This document shows positions 28,017 through 36,711 of a DNA stretch of 39,328 nucleotides, piece after piece. Positions within the stretch are counted from its first letter, which is position 1. Every line of letters starts with the position of its first letter. The notes below the pieces were generated by a model. It was not told where the DNA came from and searched no databases. It worked only from the letters and a program-made list of their open reading frames with translations. Origin of the DNA: Borrelia puertoricensis (GTDB taxonomy: Bacteria; Spirochaetota; Spirochaetia; Borreliales; Borreliaceae); assembly GCF_023035875.1 (NCBI RefSeq), contig NZ_CP075396.1, positions 1 to 39,328 on the forward strand. The letters are read 5' to 3'. The position numbers and the translations under genes were made by a program.

Positions 28017-28056
28017 TAAGATTATAGGCACTATAATCTTAGTTTTTGTTTTTATT
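28017..28056 (+). terminator. Perfect hairpin terminator between bdr and vlp
   Basis: TAAGATTATAG-GCA-CTATAATCTTA is an exact 11-bp inverted repeat followed by GTTTTTGTTTTTATTTTATT. It ends bdr transcription. The TATAAT inside the right arm could be mistaken for a vlp promoter. Confidence 0.8.
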
Positions 28057-28114
28057 TTATTCAAAGATTGCTAACCATCTTGCCTACCCTGAGTTAATAA
28101 GGAGGCACGTGATA

Positions 28115-29194
28115 ATGAAAAGAATTACTTTATGTGCGTTATTAATGACTTTATTTTTACTTCTTAGTTGTGGCAGTGGTAGTGCTAGTGCTGAGGATCC
28201 TAAAACCACATTCTTAAACTCTATTGCTAATTTAGGTAAAGGGTTCTTAGATATTTTTACTTCTCTTTCTGATATGATTACTGGGGCTTTGGGTATTAAG
28301 GCTGATACTAAAAAGAGCGATATAGGGAAATACTTTTCTGATATTGAAAAAACTATGACATCTGTTAAAAAGAAATTAAACATTGTAGTGGCAGAGAATG
28401 GTAACTATCCAAAATTAAAAGAAGTTGTTGATACTTTTATTACAGGCACATTAGACAAGATCGCTGAAGGAGCTAAGACAGCTGCTACTGGGGCTGCAGG
28501 TAATGCTATTAGTGAGGTTGTCAAATCTAATGCTGCTGGTGATGGTCCTGATGCAGAAAGTGTAAAGAACCTTGTTAAAGGGATTAAACAAATTGTTGAT
28601 TTGGTAATAAAAGAAGGTAATGGACAAGCAGATAAAACTACCCCAGCTGATGATGATAAAAAGAATATTGGTAAGTTATTTGGAGCTGAAACTGCCGATG
28701 ATAAGGGTGCTGAAGAGAAACATGTAGCGGCTGCTAGTGCATCAATAGGGGCGGTAACTGGGGCTGACATATTACAAGCTATTGCTGCTGCTAATGCTGA
28801 TGCTACGAAGGGTGGTAAAGTTAAGGAAGTGAAAGATGCAGCAGGTTTGGCTTTAGCTAAGGGTACTTCTACTGCTAATGATGATCAACTTACTACTGCA
28901 GAATCCAAAAAAGATGCAGTGATTGCAGCAGGAATAGCATTAAGAGCTATGGCTAAAGATGGTAAATTTATTGTTAAGGATACTGCTGAAAAGAAGACTG
29001 AAGCTGAGTCTGCTAAAGGAGTTGCTGCTAGTGCTGTAGGCAAAGCATTAAGTACTCTTATTATTGCTATTAGGAATACTGTTGATACTGGTTTAAAGTC
29101 AATTAGTGATGCTCTAGCAGCTGTTAAACAAGGAGATAAGTCTGCAGATTTTACTACACCTGCAGAAGCAGCAACTACTGGACAACAACAATAA
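28115..29194 (+). CDS. vlp: Vlp, class G1, complete
   Basis: The ATG at 28115 follows AAGGAGGCACGTGATA. The 359-residue product has [19 protein letters not shown] and mature start CGSGSASAEDPKTTFLNSI. It is the only complete, undamaged G1 cassette in the window. Conserved blocks are [69 protein letters not shown] and [15 protein letters not shown]. The end is AATTGQQQ. It closely resembles the frameshifted vlp at 2244-3323, which also follows a bdr gene. No promoter is convincing. Confidence 0.94.
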   Translation: MKRITLCALLMTLFLLLSCGSGSASAEDPKTTFLNSIANLGKGFLDIFTSLSDMITGALGIKADTKKSDIGKYFSDIEKTMTSVKKKLNIVVAENGNYPKLKEVVDTFITGTLDKIAEGAKTAATGAAGNAISEVVKSNAAGDGPDAESVKNLVKGIKQIVDLVIKEGNGQADKTTPADDDKKNIGKLFGAETADDKGAEEKHVAAASASIGAVTGADILQAIAAANADATKGGKVKEVKDAAGLALAKGTSTANDDQLTTAESKKDAVIAAGIALRAMAKDGKFIVKDTAEKKTEAESAKGVAASAVGKALSTLIIAIRNTVDTGLKSISDALAAVKQGDKSADFTTPAEAATTGQQQ

Positions 29195-29232
29195 AGGATT
29201 AATAACAATATACATAACTAAATAAAGTCATT

Positions 29233-29273
29233 TGAGGAAAACTTTTATCTTTGTGAGAATTGTTTTCCTTTTG
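29233..29273 (+). terminator. vlp-type terminator
   Basis: GAGGAAAAC / GTTTTCC arms with a loop of about 20 nt and TTTTG following. Confidence 0.7.
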
Positions 29274-29316
29274 TTTGTATTTTTGCCCTTGTGATGTAAT
29301 AAGGAGGCACGTGATA

Positions 29317-30333
29317 ATGAAAAGAATTACTTTATGTGCGTTATTAATAACTTTATTTTTACTTCTTAGCTGTGGCAGTGGTACTACTAGTGCTGAGGAT
29401 TCTCAGGGTAGATTCTTAAAGTCTGTTATTAGTTTAGGTAATGACTTCTTAAATGTTTTTACTTCCCTTTCTGATATGGTTGGAGGGGTTTTAGGGTTTA
29501 ATACTACTACTAAGAAGTCTGATGTTGAAAACTACTTTAAGACTATAGAAAAAAGCTTAACAACAACTAAGACATCCCTTGAGAAAATTGTTTCTGACAT
29601 GAAATCTGAAAAGAATCCTAATGCAGAGGCTACTGATACGGCAGTGAAAAAACTAGTTAGTGAAATACTTAATAAAATAATTGAAGGAGCTAAGACTGCT
29701 AGTGAGGTTATTGGTGATGCTGGCGACCCAATTGGTAATGTTGGTGCTAATAATGCTGCTGGTGTTGTTGGGACTGAAGTCGATAAATTAGTTAAGGGTA
29801 TTAAAGATATAGTAGCTGTGGTACTTAAAGAAGGAAATCCTGAGGCGGGTACTGATAAAAAAGCCGAGGATCTTAGCGCAAGAACAGCTAATGGTAATGG
29901 TGAAGCAGGTAAATTATTTGCTGCTAATGCTGGTGATGATGCTAATGCAAAAAAGGTTGCAGCTGATGCAGCTAAGGCTGTTGGGGCTGTAACTGGCGCT
30001 GACATCTTGAAAGCCATGATTAAAAATGGTGCTAATTCTGCTGTTGAGGCTGCCAAGGCTAATGCTAAAGATGGAACTATTGCAGGTGCTATTGCATTAA
30101 CAGCTATGGCTAAGGATGGTAAATTTGCTGGTCCTACTGCTGATAGTGTTGATTATGTTACTGCTGCTAAAGGAGCAGCAATAAGCGCAGTAACTAAAGC
30201 ATTGGGTACTTTAACTATTGCTATAAGAAATACTGTTGACGTGGGACTTAAAACTGTTAAAGATGCTATGAAATTTAATTCTACTGATACCCCTGTAACT
30301 ACTGATAATACAACCTCTGAAACTAAAAAATAA
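29317..30333 (+). CDS. vlp: Vlp, class G2, complete
   Basis: The ATG at 29317 follows the AAGGAGGCACGTGATA block. The 338-residue lipoprotein has signal [19 protein letters not shown] and mature [19 protein letters not shown]. Class markers are [20 protein letters not shown] and [19 protein letters not shown]. The [20 protein letters not shown] block is shared with the 24066 cassette, and [16 protein letters not shown] is shared with 21782, which points to mosaic ancestry. It ends DNTTSETKK. It is complete, with no evident promoter. Confidence 0.94.
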   Translation: MKRITLCALLITLFLLLSCGSGTTSAEDSQGRFLKSVISLGNDFLNVFTSLSDMVGGVLGFNTTTKKSDVENYFKTIEKSLTTTKTSLEKIVSDMKSEKNPNAEATDTAVKKLVSEILNKIIEGAKTASEVIGDAGDPIGNVGANNAAGVVGTEVDKLVKGIKDIVAVVLKEGNPEAGTDKKAEDLSARTANGNGEAGKLFAANAGDDANAKKVAADAAKAVGAVTGADILKAMIKNGANSAVEAAKANAKDGTIAGAIALTAMAKDGKFAGPTADSVDYVTAAKGAAISAVTKALGTLTIAIRNTVDVGLKTVKDAMKFNSTDTPVTTDNTTSETKK

Positions 30334-30373
30334 TCACAGAATTAATAACAAATACATAACTAAATAAAGTCAT

Positions 30374-30418
30374 TTGAGGAAAACTATTTCTCTATTCATG
30401 AGATTCGTTTTCCTTTTA
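30374..30418 (+). terminator. vlp-type terminator
   Basis: GAGGAAAAC / GTTTTCC arms with a TCTCTATTCATGAGA inner hairpin and a T-rich 3' side. Confidence 0.7.
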
Positions 30419-30460
30419 GTTGTATCTTGCCCTCCTGAGGTAATAAGGAGGCACGTGATA

Positions 30461-31105
30461 ATGAAAAGAATTACTTTATGTGCGTTATTAATGACTTTAT
30501 TTTTACTCTTATCTTGTAATACTTCAGGAAAAAATCTTACAGATGATGAAGTGGCTAAATCTGATGGCACTGTTATTGATTTAGCTAAAATAACTAAGAA
30601 CATCAAAGACTCTGTTGCTTTTGCTAAGAGTGTTACAGAAGTTCATTCTTTAGTTAAGTCCATTGATGAGCTTGCTAAAGCTATTGGTAAGAAAATTCAG
30701 AATCAAGATACACTTGGTACTGATAGTGGTAAAAATACTGCATTGATAGCAGGAGTTTTTAGTATCACATTAGATATAGTAAAAAAATCAAAAGCTTTGC
30801 AAATTTCAGAATTTATTAAAGATCAACAAAATTTAACCCAAAAAGTTAGTGGTGTTACGACTGCAGCTGAAGCATTTATAAATAAGTTGAAAAATAAAAC
30901 TGGTGAGTTAGCGGTTGATAGTGGAGCAACTACTGATGATAATGCACAAAAAGCTATAGATAGAAATGGTAAGCCTAGTGGGGAGAATGGAGCAAAAGAG
31001 CTTGGTGATTTAAATACAGCAGTTGATACTTTGTTAAAAGATGCTGAAGCTGCAGTAACGTCTGCAATTAAGGAGCTTTCAACTTCTGTTAAACCCTCTA
31101 ACTAA
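30461..31105 (+). CDS. vsp: Vsp variable small protein
   Basis: The ATG at 30461 follows AAGGAGGCACGTGATA. The 214-residue product has [19 protein letters not shown] and mature [18 protein letters not shown]. The centre (ALIAGVFSITLDIVKKSKAL) is related to the damaged vsp at 20947, and AVDSGATTDDNAQKAIDRNG also matches that copy. It ends STSVKPSN. It is intact and probably silent. Confidence 0.93.
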   Translation: MKRITLCALLMTLFLLLSCNTSGKNLTDDEVAKSDGTVIDLAKITKNIKDSVAFAKSVTEVHSLVKSIDELAKAIGKKIQNQDTLGTDSGKNTALIAGVFSITLDIVKKSKALQISEFIKDQQNLTQKVSGVTTAAEAFINKLKNKTGELAVDSGATTDDNAQKAIDRNGKPSGENGAKELGDLNTAVDTLLKDAEAAVTSAIKELSTSVKPSN

Positions 31106-31177
31106 AGATAAATTATTATTATAAGATTAGTTTTTAATTGATCGTTATTTTCTTATAAAATAAAGTCTATAAATAAT

Positions 31178-31209
31178 AAGCTAAGAGTTTGCTTCTCTTA
31201 GCTTTTTTT
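31178..31209 (+). terminator. vsp-type terminator
   Basis: AAGCTAAGAG-TTTGCTT-CTCTTAGCTT followed by a T-run. Confidence 0.85.
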
Positions 31210-31360
31210 GTTCTTTTATTTCTTTATTTACTTCCTTTACTACTTTGTTATACTTCTTATGATTCCTTTGATTTCTTTTTTTCTTTTGGTCCTTATATTT
31301 ATTCATTGATTTTATCTTGTTTTATCATTTGATGATAATTTATATTGCTTATTTGTAATT

Positions 31361-32362
31361 TTATTTTTACTTTTTAGTTGTGGCAGTGGTACTACTGGTG
31401 CTGAGGATCCTAAAACCACATTCTTAAACTCTATTGCTAATTTAGGTAAAGGGTTCTTAGATGTTTTTACTTCTCTTAGTGATATGGTTGCTGGAGCCTT
31501 TGGTATTAATGCTGAGACTAAGAAATCTGACATTGGTAACTATTTCACTTCTATTGAAAACACTATGACATCTGTTAAAGAGAAGTTACAAGATCAAGTT
31601 ACTAAAAATGGGAATTATGAGAAAGTTAAGACAGTTGTTGATAAGTTTATCACTAACACATTAGACAAGATCGCAGAAGGAGCAAAGGAAGCTGCTAAAG
31701 GGGCCACTGGTAGCGATGCTATTGGTGGTGCTACTACTGCTGGTCAAGATGCTGTAGCAGCAGACACTACAAGTGTTAACTTACTTGTTAAAGGGATTAA
31801 AGAAATAGTTGGTGTGGTTTTGAAAGATGGTGATGGAGATGCTACTAAAACCAAAGATGAACAGCAAAAAACAATTGGTAAGTTACTTGGTGCTAACGCT
31901 AATAGTACTGATGCAGAGGCAGCAGCAGCTAGTGCTTCAATCGGAGCTGTAACTGGGGCTGATATCTTACAATCTATTGCTAAGTCTGGTGAGACTGCTA
32001 ATAATGATGTTGAGATTGAAAAAGCAAAAAATGCTGCTGAGATTGCTGCTGCCAAGAAAGAGGCTAATAAAGAAATTAAAGATGAAGCACAAAAGGATGC
32101 AGTTATTGCTGCTGGAATAGCTCTAAGAGCAATGGCTAAGGATGGTAAATTTGCTGCTAAGACTGAAGAGAAATCTGCCAATGCAGTTAATGGTGTTGCT
32201 GCTAGTGCTGTAAACAAAACATTAAGTACGCTAATAATAGCAATAAGAAATACTATTGATAGTGGGTTAAAGACAAGCAGTGATGCACTAGCAGCTGTTA
32301 AACAAGAAGATAAATCTGCAGATGTTAATACACCTGTAGATGCAGCAACTAGTGGACAATAA
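31361..32362 (+). pseudogene. vlp: vlp, class G1, headless but open throughout
   Basis: Codons are open from a degraded signal peptide ([20 protein letters not shown]) to AATSGQ at 32362, about 333 codons, with no start codon or ribosome site in the right place. Class G1 blocks are intact ([56 protein letters not shown]). The stretch LSTLIIAIRNT uses ATA and CTA codons where other G1 copies use ATT and CTT. It is preceded by the T-rich flank shared by headless cassettes and is a good silent donor. Confidence 0.88.
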
Positions 32363-32406
32363 TAAATTATTATCAATAAAATATGCATAACTAAATAAAG
32401 TCATTT

Positions 32407-32446
32407 GAGGAAAACTCTTCTCTTCATAAGAATTGTTTTCCTTTTA
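32407..32446 (+). terminator. vlp-type terminator
   Basis: GAGGAAAAC / GTTTTCC arms with a TTCTCTTCATAAGAA loop and TTTT following. Confidence 0.7.
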
Positions 32447-32555
32447 TCTATATATTTGTAATAATACTCATATTTAAATAGTACTGATATCAATTTTAAT
32501 AACATATGATTAGTTTAAACTAATTAATAAACTAAAGAAAATATACACTAAATAT

Positions 32556-32653
32556 TTATGTTATAGTTAGGTACCCTCTTAAATCATATTTTACTAACAT
32601 AAGGTTCCTATAACAGTTAACATATTATATAATAATTACATAAGGAGTGTTTT
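32556..32653 (+). promoter_or_regulatory. Conserved bdr leader with inverted repeat and -10 box
   Basis: This copy of the element at 27296 has TATGTTATAGTTAGGTACC mirrored by GGTTCCTATAACAGTTAACA. TATAAT at 32628-32633 lies about 21 bp before the ATG and ATAAGGAG follows it. The two copies differ between the arms but keep the arms, which argues for function. Confidence 0.55.
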
Positions 32654-33370
32654 ATGGGACTTGCTCAACCAGTAGTTACTCAACAAATGGTTATAGCTGA
32701 ACTTACTAAAGCTGGTATAAATAGAGATATTGCTATTGATCTCTCTTACAGATATTATAAAAATGAGCTTACGCACAAGGATATTGAGTATTTAGAGACT
32801 ACTTTTAACCTTAAGCTTGAAAAGGTAGAAGCAACTTTACAAGCCGATATTAGAGACCTTGATAATAAAATTGACAACGTTAGAAATGAGTTAAAATCTG
32901 ATATTAGAGACTTGGATAACAAAATTGATTCTGTTGAGAATAATCTTAACATCAAGATTGATAACGTTAAAAGTGAATTAAAATCTGACATTAGAGACCT
33001 TGATAACAAAATTGATTCTGTTGAGAATAATCTTAACATCAAGATTGATACTAAATTCAATGAACTTGATAATAAGATTGATAACGTTAGAGGTGAATTA
33101 AAATCTGACATTAAAGATCTAGATACTAAAATCGATACTGTTGAGAATAATCTTAACATCAAAATTGATACTAAGTTCAATGAACTTGATAATAAGATTG
33201 ATACTGTTAGAATTGAATTGAAATCTGATATTAAAGACTTGGATAATAAAATTGATGTTAACAAAATGGAACTTAAGAGTACATTAAGACTTCATGGTTG
33301 GATGTTTGGAACTCTAATTACCCTTAATATAGGAATATTCTTAGCATTAATGTCATTATTAGTAAAGTAG
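32654..33370 (+). CDS. bdr: Bdr family repeat protein
   Basis: The 238-residue protein starts MGLAQPVVTQQMVIAELTKA, very like the minus-strand bdr at 3524. The centre holds repeated coiled-coil units of several types (LDNKIDNVRNELKSDIRD, LDNKIDSVENNLNIKID, TKFNE), arranged in larger blocks of about 44 residues. The C-terminal membrane segment WMFGTLITLNIGIFLALMSL is nearly identical to that of the 3524 gene. Repeat number and order differ between the two, as expected from slippage and recombination in 33-bp units. Confidence 0.93.
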   Translation: MGLAQPVVTQQMVIAELTKAGINRDIAIDLSYRYYKNELTHKDIEYLETTFNLKLEKVEATLQADIRDLDNKIDNVRNELKSDIRDLDNKIDSVENNLNIKIDNVKSELKSDIRDLDNKIDSVENNLNIKIDTKFNELDNKIDNVRGELKSDIKDLDTKIDTVENNLNIKIDTKFNELDNKIDTVRIELKSDIKDLDNKIDVNKMELKSTLRLHGWMFGTLITLNIGIFLALMSLLVK

Positions 33371-33378
33371 ATTTATTT

Positions 33379-33407
33379 AATTGAGATATTATCAATTATT
33401 TTTTTTT
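33379..33407 (+). terminator. bdr terminator
   Basis: AATTGA and TCAATT pair around a 7-nt loop and are followed by ATTTTTTTTT. It matches the structure after the 3524 bdr. Confidence 0.7.
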
Positions 33408-33512
33408 ATCAAAATCATTTAATTTTTCGTTAACAACAATCAATATGGTTTATTGTTATATCATTTCGAAGTCTTTTTTGCCTCTTAAAAAGTAATAAGG
33501 AGGCACGTGATA

Positions 33513-34568
33513 ATGAAAAGAATTACTTTATGTGCGTTATTTTTGACTTTATTTTTACTTCTTGGCTGTGGCAGTGGTACTACTAAGATGGAAGATCCTC
33601 AGAGTAGGTTCTTAAAGTCTGTGATTAGTTTAGGTAATGATTTCTTAAATGTTTTTACTTCCCTTTCTGATATGGTTGGAGGGGTTTTAGGTTTTAATAC
33701 TACTACTAAAAAATCTGATGTTGGGAACTATTTTAAGACTATGCATGATACTCTTTCATCTACTAAGACATCTCTTGAGAAAATTGTTGCTGACATGAAA
33801 TCTGATAATAATCCTAATGCAGAGGCTACTGATACCGCTGTAAAATCTCTAATTACTAATACTCTTGATCAAATAATCCAGGGTGCTAAGACTGCTAGTG
33901 AGGCTATTGGTACTGATAGTAATGACCTGCTTGGTAATGTTGCTGCTCAGAATAACGGTGGTGCTGCTGGTAGTGAAGTCGATAAACTAGTAAAGGGTAT
34001 TAAATCAATTGTAGATGTGGTACTTGGTGAAAAAAAAGGAAATTCCGATGCTGGGGATGATAAAAAGGCTAGTGATGGTTCTACTGCAAGAACCGCTGCT
34101 GCTGGGGATGGTGAATCAGGTAAATTATTTGCTACTGGTGCGGGAGCTGTTGGTGATGTTAACAATTCAAAAAAGGTTGCAGCTGATGCTGCTAAAGCTG
34201 TTGGGGCTGTAACTGGCGCTGACATTTTACAAGCTATGATTAAGGATGATGGTGATGCTGTTAAATTAGCTACTTCTCAGAATGCTGGAGCTGCCCCTAA
34301 AGATGCTACTATTGCAGGAGGTATAGCACTGCGAGCGATGGCTAAGAATGGTAAATTTGCTGGTCCTAGTGCTGCTGCTGATGATGCTGTTACTGCAGTT
34401 AAAGGTGCAGCAATAAGTGCAGTTACTAAAGCATTAGATACTTTAACAATAGCAATAAGAAATACTATTGACTCAGGCCTTAAAACTATTAAAGATGCTA
34501 TGAATATTAATCCTACTGATACTACTTTAACTAATGATAATCAGGCTTCTGAAGCTAAGAAAAACTAG
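33513..34568 (+). CDS. vlp: Vlp, class G2, complete
   Basis: The ATG at 33513 follows AAGGAGGCACGTGATA. The 351-residue product has [19 protein letters not shown], so the lipobox is LLGC instead of LLSC, which is still acceptable. Mature start is [19 protein letters not shown]. Markers are [50 protein letters not shown] and [17 protein letters not shown]. The end is NQASEAKKN. It follows a bdr gene, as does the vlp at 28115. It is complete, without a convincing promoter. Confidence 0.94.
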   Translation: MKRITLCALFLTLFLLLGCGSGTTKMEDPQSRFLKSVISLGNDFLNVFTSLSDMVGGVLGFNTTTKKSDVGNYFKTMHDTLSSTKTSLEKIVADMKSDNNPNAEATDTAVKSLITNTLDQIIQGAKTASEAIGTDSNDLLGNVAAQNNGGAAGSEVDKLVKGIKSIVDVVLGEKKGNSDAGDDKKASDGSTARTAAAGDGESGKLFATGAGAVGDVNNSKKVAADAAKAVGAVTGADILQAMIKDDGDAVKLATSQNAGAAPKDATIAGGIALRAMAKNGKFAGPSAAADDAVTAVKGAAISAVTKALDTLTIAIRNTIDSGLKTIKDAMNINPTDTTLTNDNQASEAKKN

Positions 34569-34610
34569 TTAGAATTTAATAACAATATACATAACTAAAT
34601 AAAGTCATTT

Positions 34611-34649
34611 GAGGAAAACTTTTCTTTTCATAAGAATTGTTTTCCTTTT
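34611..34649 (+). terminator. vlp-type terminator
   Basis: GAGGAAAAC / GTTTTCC arms with a TTCTTTTCATAAGAA inner loop and TTTTG following. Confidence 0.7.
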
Positions 34650-34692
34650 GTGTTTATATAGTCTTTCTGAGGTAAAAAGGAGGCACGTGATA

Positions 34693-35761
34693 ATGAAAAG
34701 AATTACTTTATGTGCGTTATTTTTGACTTTATTTTTACTTCTTAGTTGTGGCAGTGGACAACAGTCGGTTGATTCGGCTAATGGTGGCGGGGCAGCTACA
34801 GGAGGGAGCAGTTTAAGTTCTGTTCTCATGGATGTAGGTAGAAGTGCTAAGAATGCTTTTTATGCATTTTTAGAGCTACTTTCTGGTACATTAGGTTTTA
34901 CTGCTAAATCAACTACAAAGAAAGAGGATGTAGGAGGGTATTTTAACAGCTTAGGTGCTAAGCTTGGAGACGCATCAACAGAATTAGAAAAGATAGCAAA
35001 AAAGTCAGAGACAGAGCTTGATAAAGGTGAGCTAAACAAGATAATTAGAAGTGCAGTTGATTCTGCTAAGTCTATTTTAAACACATTAAAAACTCATTTG
35101 GACTCTTTAAAAGATATCGGTGATGCTAAACCAGTAGGTGAGGCTGCAAGTAATGCTCAAGGCACAGCACCAACTGATGTTGAATTAAAGAAAGTATATA
35201 ATGCATTGAAAGGAATTGTAGAAGAAGCAGGTAAGGTAGGTGTTCCAAAGCCAGAAGCTGGAAATGTAGCAGTAAAAGTAGGTAATGCAGATAATAAAGA
35301 TGGAGTAAAAGTCTTAGCTGCAGGTGCTAATGCAGGAGCAGCTGTGGGAGATAAAGCCGCAGCAATAGTAGCAGCAGTTAGTGGTGAAGAAATATTAGCT
35401 TCAATAGTTAAGTCACAAGAAAGTGATGCTGATGCAGCACTAGCAGTTGATGCAACTGCACAGACAAGTGCACTAAAGTTTGCAAGAGGAGGAAGTGATA
35501 CAGGTCAGTTAGCAAAAGATGTAGCTAAAGCAGCAGCTGTAGCAGGAGGTATAGCATTACGTTCTTTAGTTAAGGATGGTAAATTAGCTGCGAATAATAA
35601 TGATGATGACAAAGTAGTACAAGCAGTAGGAGTAAGTGCAGTAAATAAGTTATTGGTATCAATAGAGGATATAATTAAGAAGGCAGTAAAAGAATGTTCT
35701 TGAGAAAGCAAAAGAAAAAATAGATAAAGCTAGATCCCCAAAACCAGCAGCTCAGCAGTAA
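34693..35761 (+). pseudogene. vlp: Vlp, class G3 (Vlp7/alpha-like), frameshifted near the C-terminus
   Basis: The ATG at 34693 follows AAGGAGGCACGTGATA. The product starts [19 protein letters not shown] and CGSGQQSVDSANGGGAATGG, very like the complete G3 gene at 16780. The frame stays true for about 333 codons, to DIIKKAVK. There an extra A (AAAAGAATG for AAAGAATG) gives ECS-stop. The original tail (VLEKAKEKIDKAR...PAAQQ) is still readable one frame over and ends at 35761. The loss of about 22 terminal residues may be tolerated, so the gene could still be functional. Codons are A-ending, as in 16780. Confidence 0.85.
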
Positions 35762-35796
35762 AATAGATAGTTAGATTCATTACTTAAAATTAAGAT

Positions 35797-35829
35797 TAGA
35801 AGGCAAACTTATCTCTAAGTCTGCCTTCT
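35797..35829 (+). terminator. Terminator of class G3 vlp
   Basis: AGAAGGCA and TGCCTTCT pair, with an inner AACTTA/TAAGTC extension and a TCTC loop. It is related to the G3 terminator at 17886 but lacks a strong T-run. Confidence 0.6.
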
Positions 35830-35929
35830 ATATTAGTTGTAATGAAATTAAAAAGTTGAATAGTTCGGTAGTAATGCAGAGAATCTTCAAACCGTATTTT
35901 AACCTCTTATAGTTAATTTAGTTTATTTG

Positions 35930-36110
35930 TTCCTGTAGCAATCTTGTTTAATGTTAAGAAAGGTTAAGATAAATCTGTTTATGCAGCTAATGGTGTTGTT
36001 ATTAGTGCTAATTCTAAGACATTTAATCTATCGCAAGAACTGTTTTTAGTGCTTGTAAAGTAATTTCAACAGTATTTTTAATAGCAATTAGAAGATATAC
36101 TAAACGATTA
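35930..36110. pseudogene. vlp: Scrambled vlp relic with pieces in both orientations
   Basis: GCAATCTTGTTTAATGTT near 35939 is the reverse complement of vlp sequence encoding TLDKIA. GATAAATCTGTTTATGCAGC near 35967 matches the forward vlp stretch encoding DKSANAV, followed by diverged SAVGKTL codons. TTTCAACAGTATTTTTAATA near 36063 is again the reverse complement of the IAIRNTVD region. No frame is open. It is a decayed mosaic of vlp fragments. Confidence 0.6.
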
Positions 36111-36194
36111 AATAATAAAATAAATCTTGAAATGCTATTACACCTGCAATTTTAACAGTTAACATAAATAACTAGTACAAAATAAATATATAAC

Positions 36195-36261
36195 TAAATA
36201 AAGTCATTTGAGGAAAACTATTCTTTTTATAAGATTCGTTTTCCTCAAATGACTTTATTTA
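36195..36261. repeat. Complete 24-bp palindrome, vlp 3' type
   Basis: Arms 36195-36218 and 36238-36261 are perfect reverse complements around a 19-nt loop (arm contains AAATAAAGTCATTTGAGG). It marks the end of the vmp archive and the start of the right subtelomeric block shared with the left end. Confidence 0.85.
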
Positions 36262-36711
36262 TATAGATATTTGTACTAAAGATAAGACAGTAACTTTTAT
36301 TCAGTTCCATATTAATTAGGTGTAAGTAAGTATTATGAGATTAGTTTTGATTAGTAAGTGAGTAAAATTATTCTGAAAGTAAAGGTAGGAACCAGGTTTC
36401 TTAGTTTTTGTTTTTATTGAATGATATGTTTACTTTAGTTAATTGTTTTTTGATTATTTATTTTTTTAAGTTTAAATTGGATGTGATTGATTACAAGTTT
36501 TAGATTAAGATTATATTTTTGTTCTTTATTGTATAAATTTACTTATTAAAATAATTTTGAATTACCTTTAATTATTACAGAATAGAATAATTGAGGTTTT
36601 ATGGAATTTATTTTTGTTATTTAAAATAAAAGGGTGTACATTTGTCAGTAATTATTGTATTTCAATATCGAGATTCAATAATTAAATAATCTAATATCCC
36701 AGGAGGGAGAT
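36262..36711. other. Right subtelomeric spacer and lipoprotein leader
   Basis: No gene is seen in these 450 bases. The first 90 and last 65 bases match, inverted, the left-end block at about 1965-2170; the middle (about 36355-36645) is unique to this end. ATTTCAATATCGAGATTCAA at about 36659 precedes GGAGGGAGAT and the lipoprotein ATG. Confidence 0.6.

Noticed and set aside
28021..28040. TATAAT just upstream of the complete G1 vlp as an expression-site promoter
   Set aside because: It lies within the right arm of a perfect hairpin followed by T-runs, so it is better explained as the bdr terminator; no good -35 box is present.
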